A stretch of DNA of 64,000 nt from Prunus persica (taxonomy: Eukaryota > Streptophyta > Magnoliopsida > Rosales > Rosaceae): positions 1,712,915-1,776,914 of the forward strand of contig NC_034011.1 in the NCBI RefSeq assembly GCF_000346465.2, written 5' to 3'. Position 1 is the first letter of the stretch. Each line of letters opens with the position of its first letter. Shown here in pieces: positions 31,110 through 43,000 of this stretch. The notes under the pieces are model-generated. The model ran no database searches. It had not been told where the DNA came from and worked only from the letters and a program-made list of their open reading frames with translations. Both the position numbers and the translations under genes were made by a program.

Positions 31110-34100
31110 TTATAAGGAATTCCTCTGAACAAGCAATATGTCCTTCCAAGCTTCATAAAACATCCAGGTGATGCCAGAGGATGGCATGACCTTTAAACAG
31201 CTTGCCCCCCACCCTCTGTAGAGTCCCAGCAAACCTTCTTCTCGAATGACTTCTGAGAGTGCCGCCGCCATGTGAGGTGGGCACTTACCTTGCAAAGCTC
31301 CAACCATCAGCCGTTTCCTGGCCACCTCCAACGGAAAGCTGATTGTGCTAGCCGTAAAACCTAGAGAATCCACATGAACAAGTGATCAGGTTATGATACT
31401 ATAATCAGTCAACAATATGTCCATCCAATTATTCTGATGCCAAAGACCAACGAGAGAATAAAAATATTGGACAATAAAGCCAGGTTTCAAAGTTCCCCAT
31501 AACAGTTACAGAATTGACAGGTAATATTGTTCTCTCTTGTGCTTCCCTAAGTTTTGCAGTTATTATCTTCCTTTCACTTTTTTTAATGTCTAAGAGGTGG
31601 AAGACCAGACAGTCATCAGAGAATTTATTCAGTGAAATACAACTTCATTGTCGAATAGTGGACAGATAGCCCGACAACAAATCAAAAGAACTTCTTCTAT
31701 ACTTCTAATTAGTAATTACATACAATTAAACAGATGGTTGTATCAGACCTTTATTTAAACAACCTTTCTAAGAAGATGCATGTCATTGTTTTGTAAATCT
31801 GATAAATAAAAAGTCATGATGTTGCTAGATAAAAATTAAAAAACAAAAAACAAAAAACAAATAGGAAAGTGATTCAGTAACCTGCATGAATTCAAACATA
31901 TTTAGATTCTTTTAGCAAATCGGTCCGAAATAGGAGTTACAATCCATAATGTCCATAAACTAATCAATCTTCAAACAAGATTTTAAAGGTGTTTTTTTTT
32001 TTAATAAAAAAAATGGAGACGGACAATGGGTTCAAATTATCTTTCAATTTAATTTACACAACAGAGACCAAATTTTCACCTGCAAGAGCTCCAACCAGTA
32101 GCATCTCTGGACGGTTAAGTGACTCTTTATTCTTTGCTTGGCAGTAGGATTTCTTCATTTTTTCATACATGAAATAGTAACAAGTACTGTACGGAAGCAT
32201 CCCAATCAGTGTAGGTGAAAGACCAGAATAGCATGCACCAATCCCACCCTCCTTATAAATCTTGCTGATTGCAATGCTTAAACTAGGATACGCCTCAGGA
32301 GACACAGTCAACCGATCCTGTTGTAAGAAATTAGAAGAAAGAAACAATAACTACCCAAGCAAAAGTGACATACCATGAATGAATCTACAGTTCGTCACTG
32401 AAATCTTATACGTAGAAATAAAATCCAAAAATATATAAAAAGTTAAAACCACAGTATGTATTTCCATGAGAACAAACGGAAAGCACATATATAAATGAAA
32501 CAGGGAAGATAAGACGGGTGACATAGCCATCAGACATGATGAAGCAGAGCAGCAGAAAAGCAGAAAGCAACTTTATAATGATTGAGAGGAAAATGAACTT
32601 CTTAGTATCCATAAAAAAACAAAAGAACTTTCCGACTGGACTAAATTTCTATCCTCATAAAGTTTACCCATGATATAAATACCTTCAGTACTTCAAGGGG
32701 ATGACACACAAGTGTGCTAACAACTCCGGCAGCAGCACCAGCCACAGCAACAGGAGAAATCCAGGAGATAGAGAGGTTCAAGCTTACAGGGCCAATTTGC
32801 ACCTTATGGGATTCAGCCTGCTTCCATTTCTCTTGTGTTGAGGTCATTGCTCGCTTAACACACTCAAATGTTGCAAACTCAATTGCTTGGGTGGGGATTA
32901 TGCGAATCATATTGACTGCATTTCCAGCCCACAGTCCTTGCCAACCCTGCTTCTCAATGACCTCTAAGAAACTGCCAGAAATGTGTCTAGATCCGACACC
33001 AACTACCATTCTAGTCCTGCACATATCACATCCAACAACACTTAAAGAATAGTCGTCAAGAGTTACATAGTACTTAAAATCCTTTTCTACTAAATTCTGC
33101 AAAATTTTATACGATTGCTAAAAGATGTTTGATTAAAGTCGAAAAATCTAACAAATAAATGAAAGAAAACAACCAAATGTGGAGGATTATCCACTGTGCA
33201 AAAGAATTTGTTCACAGTTAATACAAGATGCCTCAGAGATCCTCATATAAACTTAGTTTAAGCACTACAATATGAACTTAGCATAACTGCATACAAAATC
33301 TCTTCCATGATTAGACATTCAGACTTAAAACAAGTCCATCTCCATCACAATCTCAAGACCTTGTGGCTTTACTGAAGGATAAGGTTAAAACATGGGGAAC
33401 TATTTGTGTATCCAACACAACTAAGCTAGGCTGATCAACAAGCCATCTCTGGGAATCAATTACCAATATCCTTTGGCCTGAGATTGTTGATTACAATTAA
33501 TGTTGACTCGAAATGAAAAAGGCAAGGATGTGAACATATATATAGTGCTCTATTAACAAGGAAAGCTATATAAAGCCAATATTGTTGTCTTCAGGTCTTT
33601 AATTGTTGAATGAACATAAGAAGTTGCATTGACCATTATTTTTGGGTAATTATGCACTTCTTCACTTACAGATTTACTCCAGCATGTAAACTAATATGCT
33701 TATATAAACATAATGTATCAAATGCAATTACTAGTGAGATAATTTTAAAGAGTTGGTAAAACAGCAAAACTAACCTGATGGTCTCAAGAGGAGCAAGAAC
33801 AGCTTTGGTCATTGCCCCTGCTAAAGCTCCACTAAGGAACTCTCTAACTTCTCTTGTCCTTGAGAATTCCTGAAGCACATCAAGGCACACTTTTTGTGAT
33901 ACCAATGACAAAATGGCATGTTACTTTTCTTTTGGCCTCTAAAAATACGCCCAAACTACCCAGAGATAACAATGTCCAAATTTAATGTAAGTAACTGATC
34001 CCAAAACTTCCATCTTTTTAGTATTTGAACTTTTCAAAAAGGGGTTTTCATTTTCAGTAAAGCTCTTCTTTTTACTTCGTTTTTGCTTATCCAAATCCCA

Positions 34101-34553
34101 GAAACAAAGCAGGGACATAACAAAAAAACATATAAAAAAACCTCACTTTTATTGCATGTCCCATTTGCTTCAGGCATCCAGACAGAGAGAGAGACAGAGA
34201 TTGAGAGCTTGAAAGGAAATGGGATAATTTTCCTTAATGGGTTTTTGTTTTTCGTTTTTCCTCCTCCATTTTCATTACTTTTATGCCACTTTATCAGCAA
34301 CCAAACAGACCAATAATGAAAAACAAAACAAAACAAAACCTTTCCCTTCAAAATGATAATAAAAGAAACAAAACATTGGGGGACTTACTCTGATGGGTTG
34401 GATGAGGTCAGGGAGTTGAAACCGGAGCTCGAATTTTGGGTGGGATTCCTTCTCAAGCTCAAGCTCTTTGGGAAGTATGGCCATACTGTACACATCCTCA
34501 AATACCCCACTGTACTTCTTCTCCTTCTTCAGAGACTGTGATTCAAATGCCAT
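31110..34553 (-). CDS. Mitochondrial carrier family protein, adenine-nucleotide transporter BTL1-like (360 aa)
   Basis: Six-helix carrier of the SLC25 family, expected in an organelle inner membrane and probably exchanging adenine nucleotides. Exons in gene order: 34553-34389, 33869-33775, 33016-32683, 32317-32080 and 31360-31110; they total 361 codons with the stop, phases 0, 2, 0 and 1. The three carrier signatures are split by introns: APLETIR|TRM, HPLEVLK|DRL and FPLEVARKR, each P-x-D/E-x-x-K/R. Other motifs are REFLSGALAGAMTKAVL, GWQGLWAGNAVNMIRIIPTQ and GLYRGWGASCLKVMPSSGIT. The N-terminus (MAFESQSLKKEKKYSGVF) is acidic afterwards and is not a typical presequence. A CT-rich tract (34731-34770) and TATA-like TTTTATACAT (near 34722-34731, minus strand) lie upstream. 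BTL1 identity is from memory. Confidence 0.88.
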
Positions 34554-36342
34554 GCTTTTCCTTATCAGTATCATAAAAATAAAACCCCCAAAAGATAAAA
34601 ATATTCAATCAAATGCAGTTATTAGTACTGAAAAAAATAAAAAATAAAACACTCCCAGAAAATATGCAAGACTTTTCTTGGTAGAATCTTATAACATAAA
34701 GCTTGCCATCTTTGATAATGTATAAAATACAGAGAGAGAGAGCAAGAGAGAGAGAGAGAGGGAGGGAGGGGTTTGGAATTGACATGCCTGAGAGAGGGAG
34801 AGGGAGTGGGGTTTTGGGGACATTAATTTTGAGAGAGATTTTTCTGGGAGTTTTTGGTTTTTTGCTGCCTTTTGAGACTGAGTCTTCGCTCTTGATGTTT
34901 TTGTGAAACGTTTTTGTTGTGTTTGTCCTTAGGGTTGGGTTGAGTTGAGTTGGGTTGGGTTTTCTCTTGTGCTTTGCTTTCCCATTTGCATTGTAATGCA
35001 AAGGTGCCCTCGGTTTTGACTTTGAGACCCGCCACAAAAATGGAGAGACAAATATACACGAAGAATAATGGTTTGGGTAATTGAATCCAAAAAGAAATAA
35101 GCTAAAGTCACTGCATTTGGTACACAATATCGAATTGAATTGAATTGTTATTTAAGGAGATGTATTCAATATTAAATTCCATAAAAGAATATTATCTGTA
35201 ATATCATATTACCAAATTAGATTGTTTAAATAATGTTATATTTTGTTTTGGTATCCCATATTATAATTGAATTAGACTGAACTTGGATGTTAGAATCTCG
35301 GATAACCACAAACACTGAATTTATACTTGGGACTAAAACTCCGACTCAAATTTAAACCTCAAAATCCAGTACCTTGAATATAGGGTTTATGTCTACAATA
35401 GAATTCAAGTATCAAGGGGACACGTTGAGGTCAAGAGTTTGATTCCATAATATGAAGTTTCAAGTCTCGAATTTAGGATTTATTTTGACTCAATCCAAAT
35501 TCAACTAAACTACAATACATGTGTTATATAAATCAATGACTAGAACGAACAAATAACACATGTTTACTTTCTTGTTATAGCTACTATATACATATATATG
35601 AAAAGATTTAAAATAATATTGTTATTAACAACAAGAATTGCTTAATATGTAAAAGAATCTATATAAAAGGAAAATTCTCCAAAACTTGTTGAATAATGTG
35701 ACGTACCAAATCAGAACAAAAAAATCTAGACTTTTGGGTCAAATTCAGATGTCCAAGACCCATGTTCTATCCGCACCTTTTATCTTTATAAGCCGTGGAT
35801 ACTTCAATAGATGATTTTGGGACCATCCACAAAAAGCCAGTATAGATGGAGAAGAAAGTATCAACTTATTGCTATCATCCAAAAAGTTTCAATTCCCACT
35901 TGTTCAATGTGATTTCCTGACTCCATCTCTTTTCATCATTTATATTCGTTTTGTTTGTTTATGTAAAATGTTAGGTTTGAAAATGAAGAGGAGATTGGGA
36001 AGGACGGTTGATTTCTCCCTAAATAATAACCATGCCCCAATTTCCTTTTTAGGTATATTTTATGTTTCATGTCAATTCACTGCATGGTTGATCTTCAAGG
36101 CTGGACAATGCTAGTCCATTCCAAATTTGCAATTTGGTTGGATTTCCAAAATTGTAATTTGGTGGATATTCATTTCCAAAATAGCTTTCTTAAAAAGAAG
36201 AAAATTTTACGTGACAGTATTGAGTGACATTGAAATTCAACTAAAAAATGATATGTCTTTGAAAGTGTCCCTTAATTTGTGATTTGCAAAAATAAGGAGT
36301 CTTAAAGAAAACATTCTAATTCAGCACAGTAGCACACTTCTT
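34554..36342. other. Intergenic region with GA-rich tract
   Basis: A GA/GGGA-rich low-complexity stretch at 34731-34805 (CT-rich on the carrier gene strand) belongs to the carrier promoter or leader. A tandem GTTGGGTTGAGTTGAGTTGG repeat lies at about 34933-34960. The rest is AT-rich, with no gene recognised. Confidence 0.45.
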
Positions 36343-36471
36343 TAGTGAGGGTCTTATCTAAGATGAAGTTTTATTTCTTAACCGTTGGATCAAACTAATA
36401 AATCTAATATAACTATAAATTAATTTGATCCAACAATTAAGAGATAGGGAATCGTCTTAGAGCCTTCACTA
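36343..36471. mobile_element. Foldback MITE-like element (~129 bp)
   Basis: The two halves are imperfect inverted copies over their whole length. The left arm starts TAGTGAGGGTCTTATC and ends AACCGTTGGATCAAA; the right arm reverse-complements to TAGTGAAGGCTCTAAG and AATTGTTGGATCAAA. A ~40-bp AT-rich loop separates them. The ends abut AG-T/C-rich flanks. The superfamily was not assigned. Confidence 0.55.
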
Positions 36472-36493
36472 CAGAATTCTTTCACTTCTTTAA

Positions 36494-37221
36494 GAGCATT
36501 TCCAGCAGCTAAGGCTGGACTTGGGCTAGGGGAGAGGGGGGGTTAGGGCCAAAAAGTGGTTTCCAGCAACAAAAGCAGGCCCGGGCAGGAGGTGGGGGCC
36601 ACCAGACTGGGCTGCCCCGAGGTGGAGTTTAGCCTGAGCGTGAGCTCCAGGGCTGGGTGATGTCATCGTTGATGCCAGCCTGGAGTCAGCCCTTGCTGTT
36701 TGAATTTTTTTTACCGTTGCACGCGCCAAGGTTAAAAAAAAATTGCACGCTTGCGCTACAGTAGCCCCCAACGGCTAGCTTCCACGTGTCGGCTTCTGGG
36801 CTATCTGATTCGATTTTTTCCTCTAATCCAACGGTAACCAATTTTTGTGTATTAATTTTTTTTTTAAAAATCGAATTTAAAAACAAAAAAAAAACAAAAA
36901 GATACTAATTTTTTTTCTATAAATACCAACTAATACATATGAATTTTGAAATTTATCTGAAATTTGAAACGTAAAATCTTATCCAATATGAATAATATTG
37001 ACACGTAGGAACCCATAAATCTTATCTGAAAATATTATCCAAATTAGTTGTTTAGGTAAAAAAAAGTTGTAAAAAAATAAAAAAATGAATAGTATTTGCC
37101 ATGGCAAAGGGCAATTGTTGGAAAAACACATTGTTTTTTGCAAGAACAACCACTATTGACTTGAATAGTAGCTGCCCTAGCTCCCTTTACCATAGCAAGG
37201 GGCAAACTGATAGAAGTGCTC
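36494..37221. mobile_element. PIF/Harbinger-type non-autonomous element (728 bp)
   Basis: TIRs GAGCATTTCCAGCAG (left) and GAGCACTTCTATCAG (right, reverse complement) are flanked by TAA on both sides (36491-36493 and 37222-37224), the 3-bp target-site duplication typical of Harbinger/Tourist elements. The left ~250 bp are GC-rich, unlike the surroundings; the right half is AT-rich. It contains no transposase. Confidence 0.6.
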
Positions 37222-37224
37222 TAA

Positions 37225-37633
37225 GAAAAGAAGAAGGATGTGGTTCAAGTCCAGTAGTTGATCAGGCCGACAAGATAAGTCCAAAACTTGCACTTTGGGC
37301 CACATGTGATTTGACCCGTTTTAGAGAATCTGAATGGAGACCCGGCTCAATTGTCCGATGAGATGGCGGTAAAATAAATCCGGACCCCGAACCTAGTGGA
37401 TACAACTTACAAGCCTTCCCGTTTCTTGGACCGAATGATGGAATGACCCGTAAGCCCCTCCAACATCCAAATTCCAATGCCTATATATTTTCTCCTTTGT
37501 TATGTCTCCCACTTTCCCTCTCTTATTACTCTCAGACTCTCTCTCTCCTTCCATGATCTTTCTCTGTGCAGAAAACCCTAGAAAATTGTCATTAAATTGA
37601 AAGAAAAAAATAGAAACACTGTAATTTGGATAA
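37225..37633 (+). promoter_or_regulatory. Promoter and 5' UTR of the SEN1-like helicase gene
   Basis: TCTCTCTC-rich pyrimidine tracts at 37505-37570 directly precede the coding start, typical of plant leaders. The ATG at 37634 is the first that opens the conserved N-terminus. The Harbinger-type element ends only ~410 bp upstream. Confidence 0.4.
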
Positions 37634-40013
37634 ATGGCGAATAAACTGGCCACGAGAAGAGAGTTACTGGACCGTTGGAGAGGCATTGAGGAAGAAGCAG
37701 ACGAAGACGACGATCGCATTGACTCCTCTAAACGTCATCGTCTCCACCAGAACAAAGAACAATGGTCTTCTCTCTCACTTATTTGTTTTAATTTGGTTTT
37801 GCAGCCAGTTCGCTTAATCCTTGCTCTCAGGAAGCATACTTTTCCGAAAAATGCTAAACACAGTTATCTAAAGAACTTTGTTTATTCATTATTGCTGTTA
37901 ATTTTGCTTGGTTTAGATAAGATAAGTAAATAGAAGAACTAAATTTAATGACAGCAATGCCGAATTTGATTGGCGGCTTAGTAAATGGATTTCTGTGCAA
38001 GATGGAAAATCGGATTTCTTTTAAAGTGGAGAAAAGAAAGTAAGGGAAATGGAGAGTTTTTGTTTATTATGTTACACGAGGCCTGCATGCATTGGCATTG
38101 TTGTTCTAGGTATGTTATTTATGTTAAGATTCTTATTTACTTATGCAGAATTGCTATTCCGATAACTAAATGCGATCCTTAATGTAGTGCAAGAAGTGAA
38201 CTACATTAGCATGTTTGTTTCTGCTGATGATCCACATCAATTTCTTCGCGTATGTGGTTAATTTTATTATCGTTTATTGTGTGGGCTTCTTCATGGATAT
38301 GTCTGACCTAGGAAGTCTTAGGCACAAAGCCTTTTTTGCAGTTCAAATTTCAGTTTTAATTGTTAACTCTATAAAATTACTGTAAAGAATTATAAACCTA
38401 GATTTATTATGTGAGACTTAAGCAATTGAATTCATCTAAAGTTTAGACCTTTTGTTTCTCTTTGCTGTGTAAGATTGAATCCAAGAACTACCTTAACCTG
38501 AGAATGCACTCATGCATCCTTCTTGATTTATTTGTTGTCTTTTATTTATTTTTATTTTTTTGGGGTGGTTATCTTCAAGATTTGATGGTTTACTATTCTT
38601 AATCAGCTGACTAGACTCTCTATGTGTTTGTTTAGTTCTAACGTTTAGTATTCCATTTTGGCATTGTGTCAGGTTTGCAGATGCATTTAAATTCTTGATC
38701 TGTTTGCCAAAAGAAAATCATATTTGGTGTGGGTCCTGGGATATAATGGGGCCTCTTCTGGAGACTTTTTACAACTACTTCAAAGATGAGCATTCTGATT
38801 CTCCTCTTAGACAACTATGGAGGAGAATCTCTGAGGAAATGCGGCAGTGCATCCAATGCATTTCCCAGCACTATCAAGCCCATGAGATGTATAGCACGGA
38901 GTACGAATCGAGTTCTATTGGTCCCCTTCTGGATGTTTTGCGAAGTCTTGATGAGGAAAGAGTGACACAGCACTTGATAGAGATAAATACTAAATTAGCC
39001 CGAAAAGAATATGATGCTGCCCGTGATAATGCCGAAGTCATTAGTGTCATGTATGAGGTATGCCGATGTTCTCTTTCAATTTTCTTTTTATTGACTTATT
39101 CTTTATGATACAACAAGAATTGTACTTATAGTAAACTTTTATTCATACATGTTGAATGTATAGCATGTCGGTATCAAAAGGTGTTAAGGAAACAATTGGA
39201 AAATTCATTCCAACTATGTAATTGTATGTCAAGATGCATGCCTGGAAGGGATAATTGACATCCATGTCTGGTTCAGTGGAAAAAATAGGGTATTAAAATT
39301 CTGTGTTATCATCAAAAGGCAGTCTAAATAGGCTCTTCATGTTTATCAGTATATGTAAGTTGGATGGTCAACGAAATGATTGATAATTTATCATGTAATG
39401 TTTGGTCCTGGTCTTTTTCTTAATCACTATGTTTACAAGACATATACCCTATGAGAGAAGTTGAAATGTTTTCCTGGTTTCTGCAAAAAAGTTTGTTGAA
39501 ACTGTAATGATTTGGTTTTTATGGCCTAGTATGGCATTTGGTCGATCATTTGAGCTTATGTAAATATCAGGCTTACAGTTGATTCTCATATGATCATGTC
39601 TTATATTTAAACTTGTTATGGAAGTTCTCTTGGTGTTGTTATGTATGGTGATGCCATATCTTACCCCAGGATACGTTGTCCTTCTAAAGTAGAGCGCCAG
39701 TGCCATTATGGAAAATTGGGTGGGTGTGGACCAGTTATATCTTACAGAGTTTTCAGGAAATATTGGTGATTGTATGTGGAAATTTTGATTTTGGCGGAAA
39801 TGGTTAGAAAAAACTGGATATTTAGGAAAAATTCCTGAAGTTTCCGTGATATGGTGGTAAGTATCAACCAAAATTTTGGCATGGTTTTTGGAAAATTCTT
39901 TTTTATGTAGCTCCTTTTTGACATACTGTGGTAAATTCAAAACTAAGGGACACTTTAGTATGAGTTTTAAACCTAGATGACCAATGGATTATCTGAGGGT
40001 GTGTGGCAGTTGG

Positions 40014-40071
<58 letters not shown>

Positions 40072-43000
40072 CACCCCCCTCTTTGAGTTACACACAGATG
40101 GTATGCTGGTGTCTGTGAAAACTGAATAAATGAAGGAAAAGGGGCTGCTGCTGTGTGAGGAAAAGGCGTATGAATGGGTAAAGGGCTGGTTCTCTGTCCC
40201 CAACTCCTTCAGATGGAGGTTCAGCTTTGCTCAGTTGTTTTTCTTAGTGGAGTGGATCTTGTTTTCAGGTTGGGCTGAATATAGTGTTTGCTTTTTGTGA
40301 TTTTACCCCGCGACTTTGCTGGGTTTGAATTTAATTTGGGCTTTAACTGGTCCTGCTATGTAAATTATTAAGCCCATGTCTTTGTATAATTTTGGAATGG
40401 ACCATTAGTATTTACTTGGTTTGAAGGACGTTACAGATTGGGCTCAGCTTAATGCTATGACTATTTTAGTTTTTTGTCTTCCCTGTTTGTGCATTGGTCT
40501 ATTTATTTGTTTTTTATTTGCCTTGTGGAAAACCAATCTAATTAATAGCCAGGCAAGGGGGTCAATGTGTAGGAGAAATGGAAGTTTGAGCTCTAGAGGT
40601 ATTTGGACAAGCCTTACTTATGTTGAAAAACACAATGAAAGCCTGTTTTTGTTAGGGGATGAAAAAGGACAGGAGGACTTGATCATTCATTTTGAAGTTT
40701 ACATGTCTAGGGTTTATCATTTTTTTTTGGTTTTCTACCAATATTATTCTCATAGATATCACTATTTCCGTCGATATTTCCGTGAATTGGGAGTATCAGT
40801 ATTTGTACTGACATTGACATTTTCATCCTTATAAGTGATATGTGTGCATTTATCTATGCATTAGATTTCCTTGTATGTTGTCATATTAGAATTGACTTTG
40901 ATTTGATACATTTGTTGTCTACTGCTTGACAGGTCCTAATGTTCCCTGTACTATTGGATGATGAGTCCTTATTCACTGAATTTGAAAAATTTATTGAAGC
41001 AGTTGATAATATGCATGAACTGGCTCTGGCTGGACAGCAACAGTTTCCGGTATGTTTTTGGTAGATTTGTTTCTATGTGTTCTCAGTTGGCTTTTGTCTT
41101 TCTTAAAGAAGTGTATAATTTTTTCCTTATAGATTGAAGCTGTTTTCTGTTAGGGCGTTTATGCGTTATTTTTCTTCAAAAGAAGAGTGCGCTCTGTTGG
41201 TCATCGTTTAGCTGGTTCTATGGGAAAACTGAGGTACTCTGATATTATGCGGGTTTCTGCTTTAATGGTTTGATCTTGAGTTTCAAAATTTGTCATCTGA
41301 TGATTATGCTAACAACCTGGTCTTGTTTTTGGGCTCTTTAGCCTGTGGTGGAAGAGGGTAAGGGGGGTGGGTGAGGTGCAGGTGTTTTAACATTTTACAT
41401 TGTAATGTTTGAATGCGTCACCAAATCACATTTTTTGGGTTGAAACTGTTGTTATGCACTACTGATATCACTATTCACATTCAAAACTACCTTCTTCTAT
41501 GAAATGTTGCCTTTTTGTTTAGTTAGCATGTGCCTTCATGCAAATGCTTTATATTTATCTATAATTGTAATTCAGTCTCTGCATTTTGGTTTCATTTTTT
41601 GTTATCTTTGTGCATAGGAGAGCAACAGACTTGGAACCCTTGCAGCCTTTGCTTAAGAAATTCATCGGCTTCTTGGAGACTGAAGTGTTACCATCAACTT
41701 TGAAAACTTTAAGGCCAAGAGTGCAGCTGGAACGCATGTCCATATGGCTTGGAATAAAATCACTGTAGGAACTTCTGGCTACAAATAATTTATTATCAAA
41801 AGTATTTTTCCTTTTCCAGTTTTATTGGTAATGATCCTTTTGTGTGTTTTATGAAGGCTTGGGTTTTTGGAACCTCCAGCTTTTGAAGAAGGGATATTAG
41901 AGCGCTATCCCATTTTTCTTGATATTGTACTCAACCATATTAGTGGTGACTCATTAGAATTCTCTCACGCAGTTGCTTGCTTGAGAATACTCTTTGAAAT
42001 GCTTGGTACACATCTCCTTTTAATTTTCAATTATATGTTGATTTTCTGTTCAATACTGCTCAGTCATTTTTCCTTACAATTGTGGCTTGACTTAGGTTGT
42101 AAACTTTGGCTGAGATCTACATTGTCTCCCAGTGTGATGCGCAATACTCTACTGGGCCAGTGTTTTCATACTCGAAACGAGAAGAGCCATAAGGACATTT
42201 TCGATCTTTTTCAGCCTTTTCTGCAGGCATGTCTGTGATATATTCTGCAACTTTCATTTATAGCCTTTCTGGCAACTTTCATTTATAGCCTGTTCCTGTT
42301 TGTTATTTTTTCACTTGCTAGCAGTAGTTACTAATCTGATATGTCCAAGTCCAATTGATGCAGTCTCTTGAAGCTTTGCAAGATGGGGAACATGAAAAGC
42401 AACGTAGGCATTTTCTATATTTTCTCCTCATTCAGGTTCCCGTGAGTAGTAACTTCAGTGGCTTAACGAGACAAAAGGCTTGTCAGGTTCTTATTTCTTC
42501 CCTTAGATTGTTAATACGTGCGGTATCTTGTGTTTAGTTAGATTATGCATCTTCTCATTATTATTGTAAGACAGTTTTATTTTCTGCATTATCTTTGCTT
42601 TATTTATTGCAAGTTTTCATTTTCAGATAGCCCTTCTAATTGTGCATCGAGGTTACACAATGAACCCGCCTTGTCCTCCATCTGAATGTGCACATATGTG
42701 GTATGTGATTTATCTATCATTGATTTGATATATCTGTGGAGGCTGTTTCTGGGGAGAAAACAGATGACATGAAGTTGATTATGCTATTACTTTTCAGTTT
42801 GGAATATGTATTTTCTGTCATTCGTTTTTGCCAGATATTTTTGCAAACTATAGGAGGGAATAGGGGAGACTTCCATCTGAAAATAATTTTCTCCTGGGGT
42901 TGAATGTTGCAGAGAAATTAGTTTCTATCTTCATATTAATCGTAAATATCTGGTATAAAAGATTGATGAAGGTCCTGTACTATTGCTCTCGTTTTGCACA

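Noticed and set aside
33780..33911. Longer 5' version of carrier exon 2 (starting before CLDVLQEF)
   Set aside because: An acceptor at AAAAAG|TGTGCC would break phase with exon 1; the acceptor GCTTCAG|GAATTC at 33869/33870 keeps the frame and gives the family-like PIR|EFSRTREVREF join.
34609..35127. 172-aa minus-strand ORF upstream of the carrier gene
   Set aside because: It consists of GA/CT-rich low-complexity promoter and leader sequence (Ser/Leu and Asn/Thr/Pro runs); no conserved protein features.
40421..40834. 137-aa ORF in SEN1-like intron 2
   Set aside because: Hydrophobic, Phe/Leu/Tyr-rich translation of T-rich intron DNA, without homology I can recognise or splice connection to the host gene frame.
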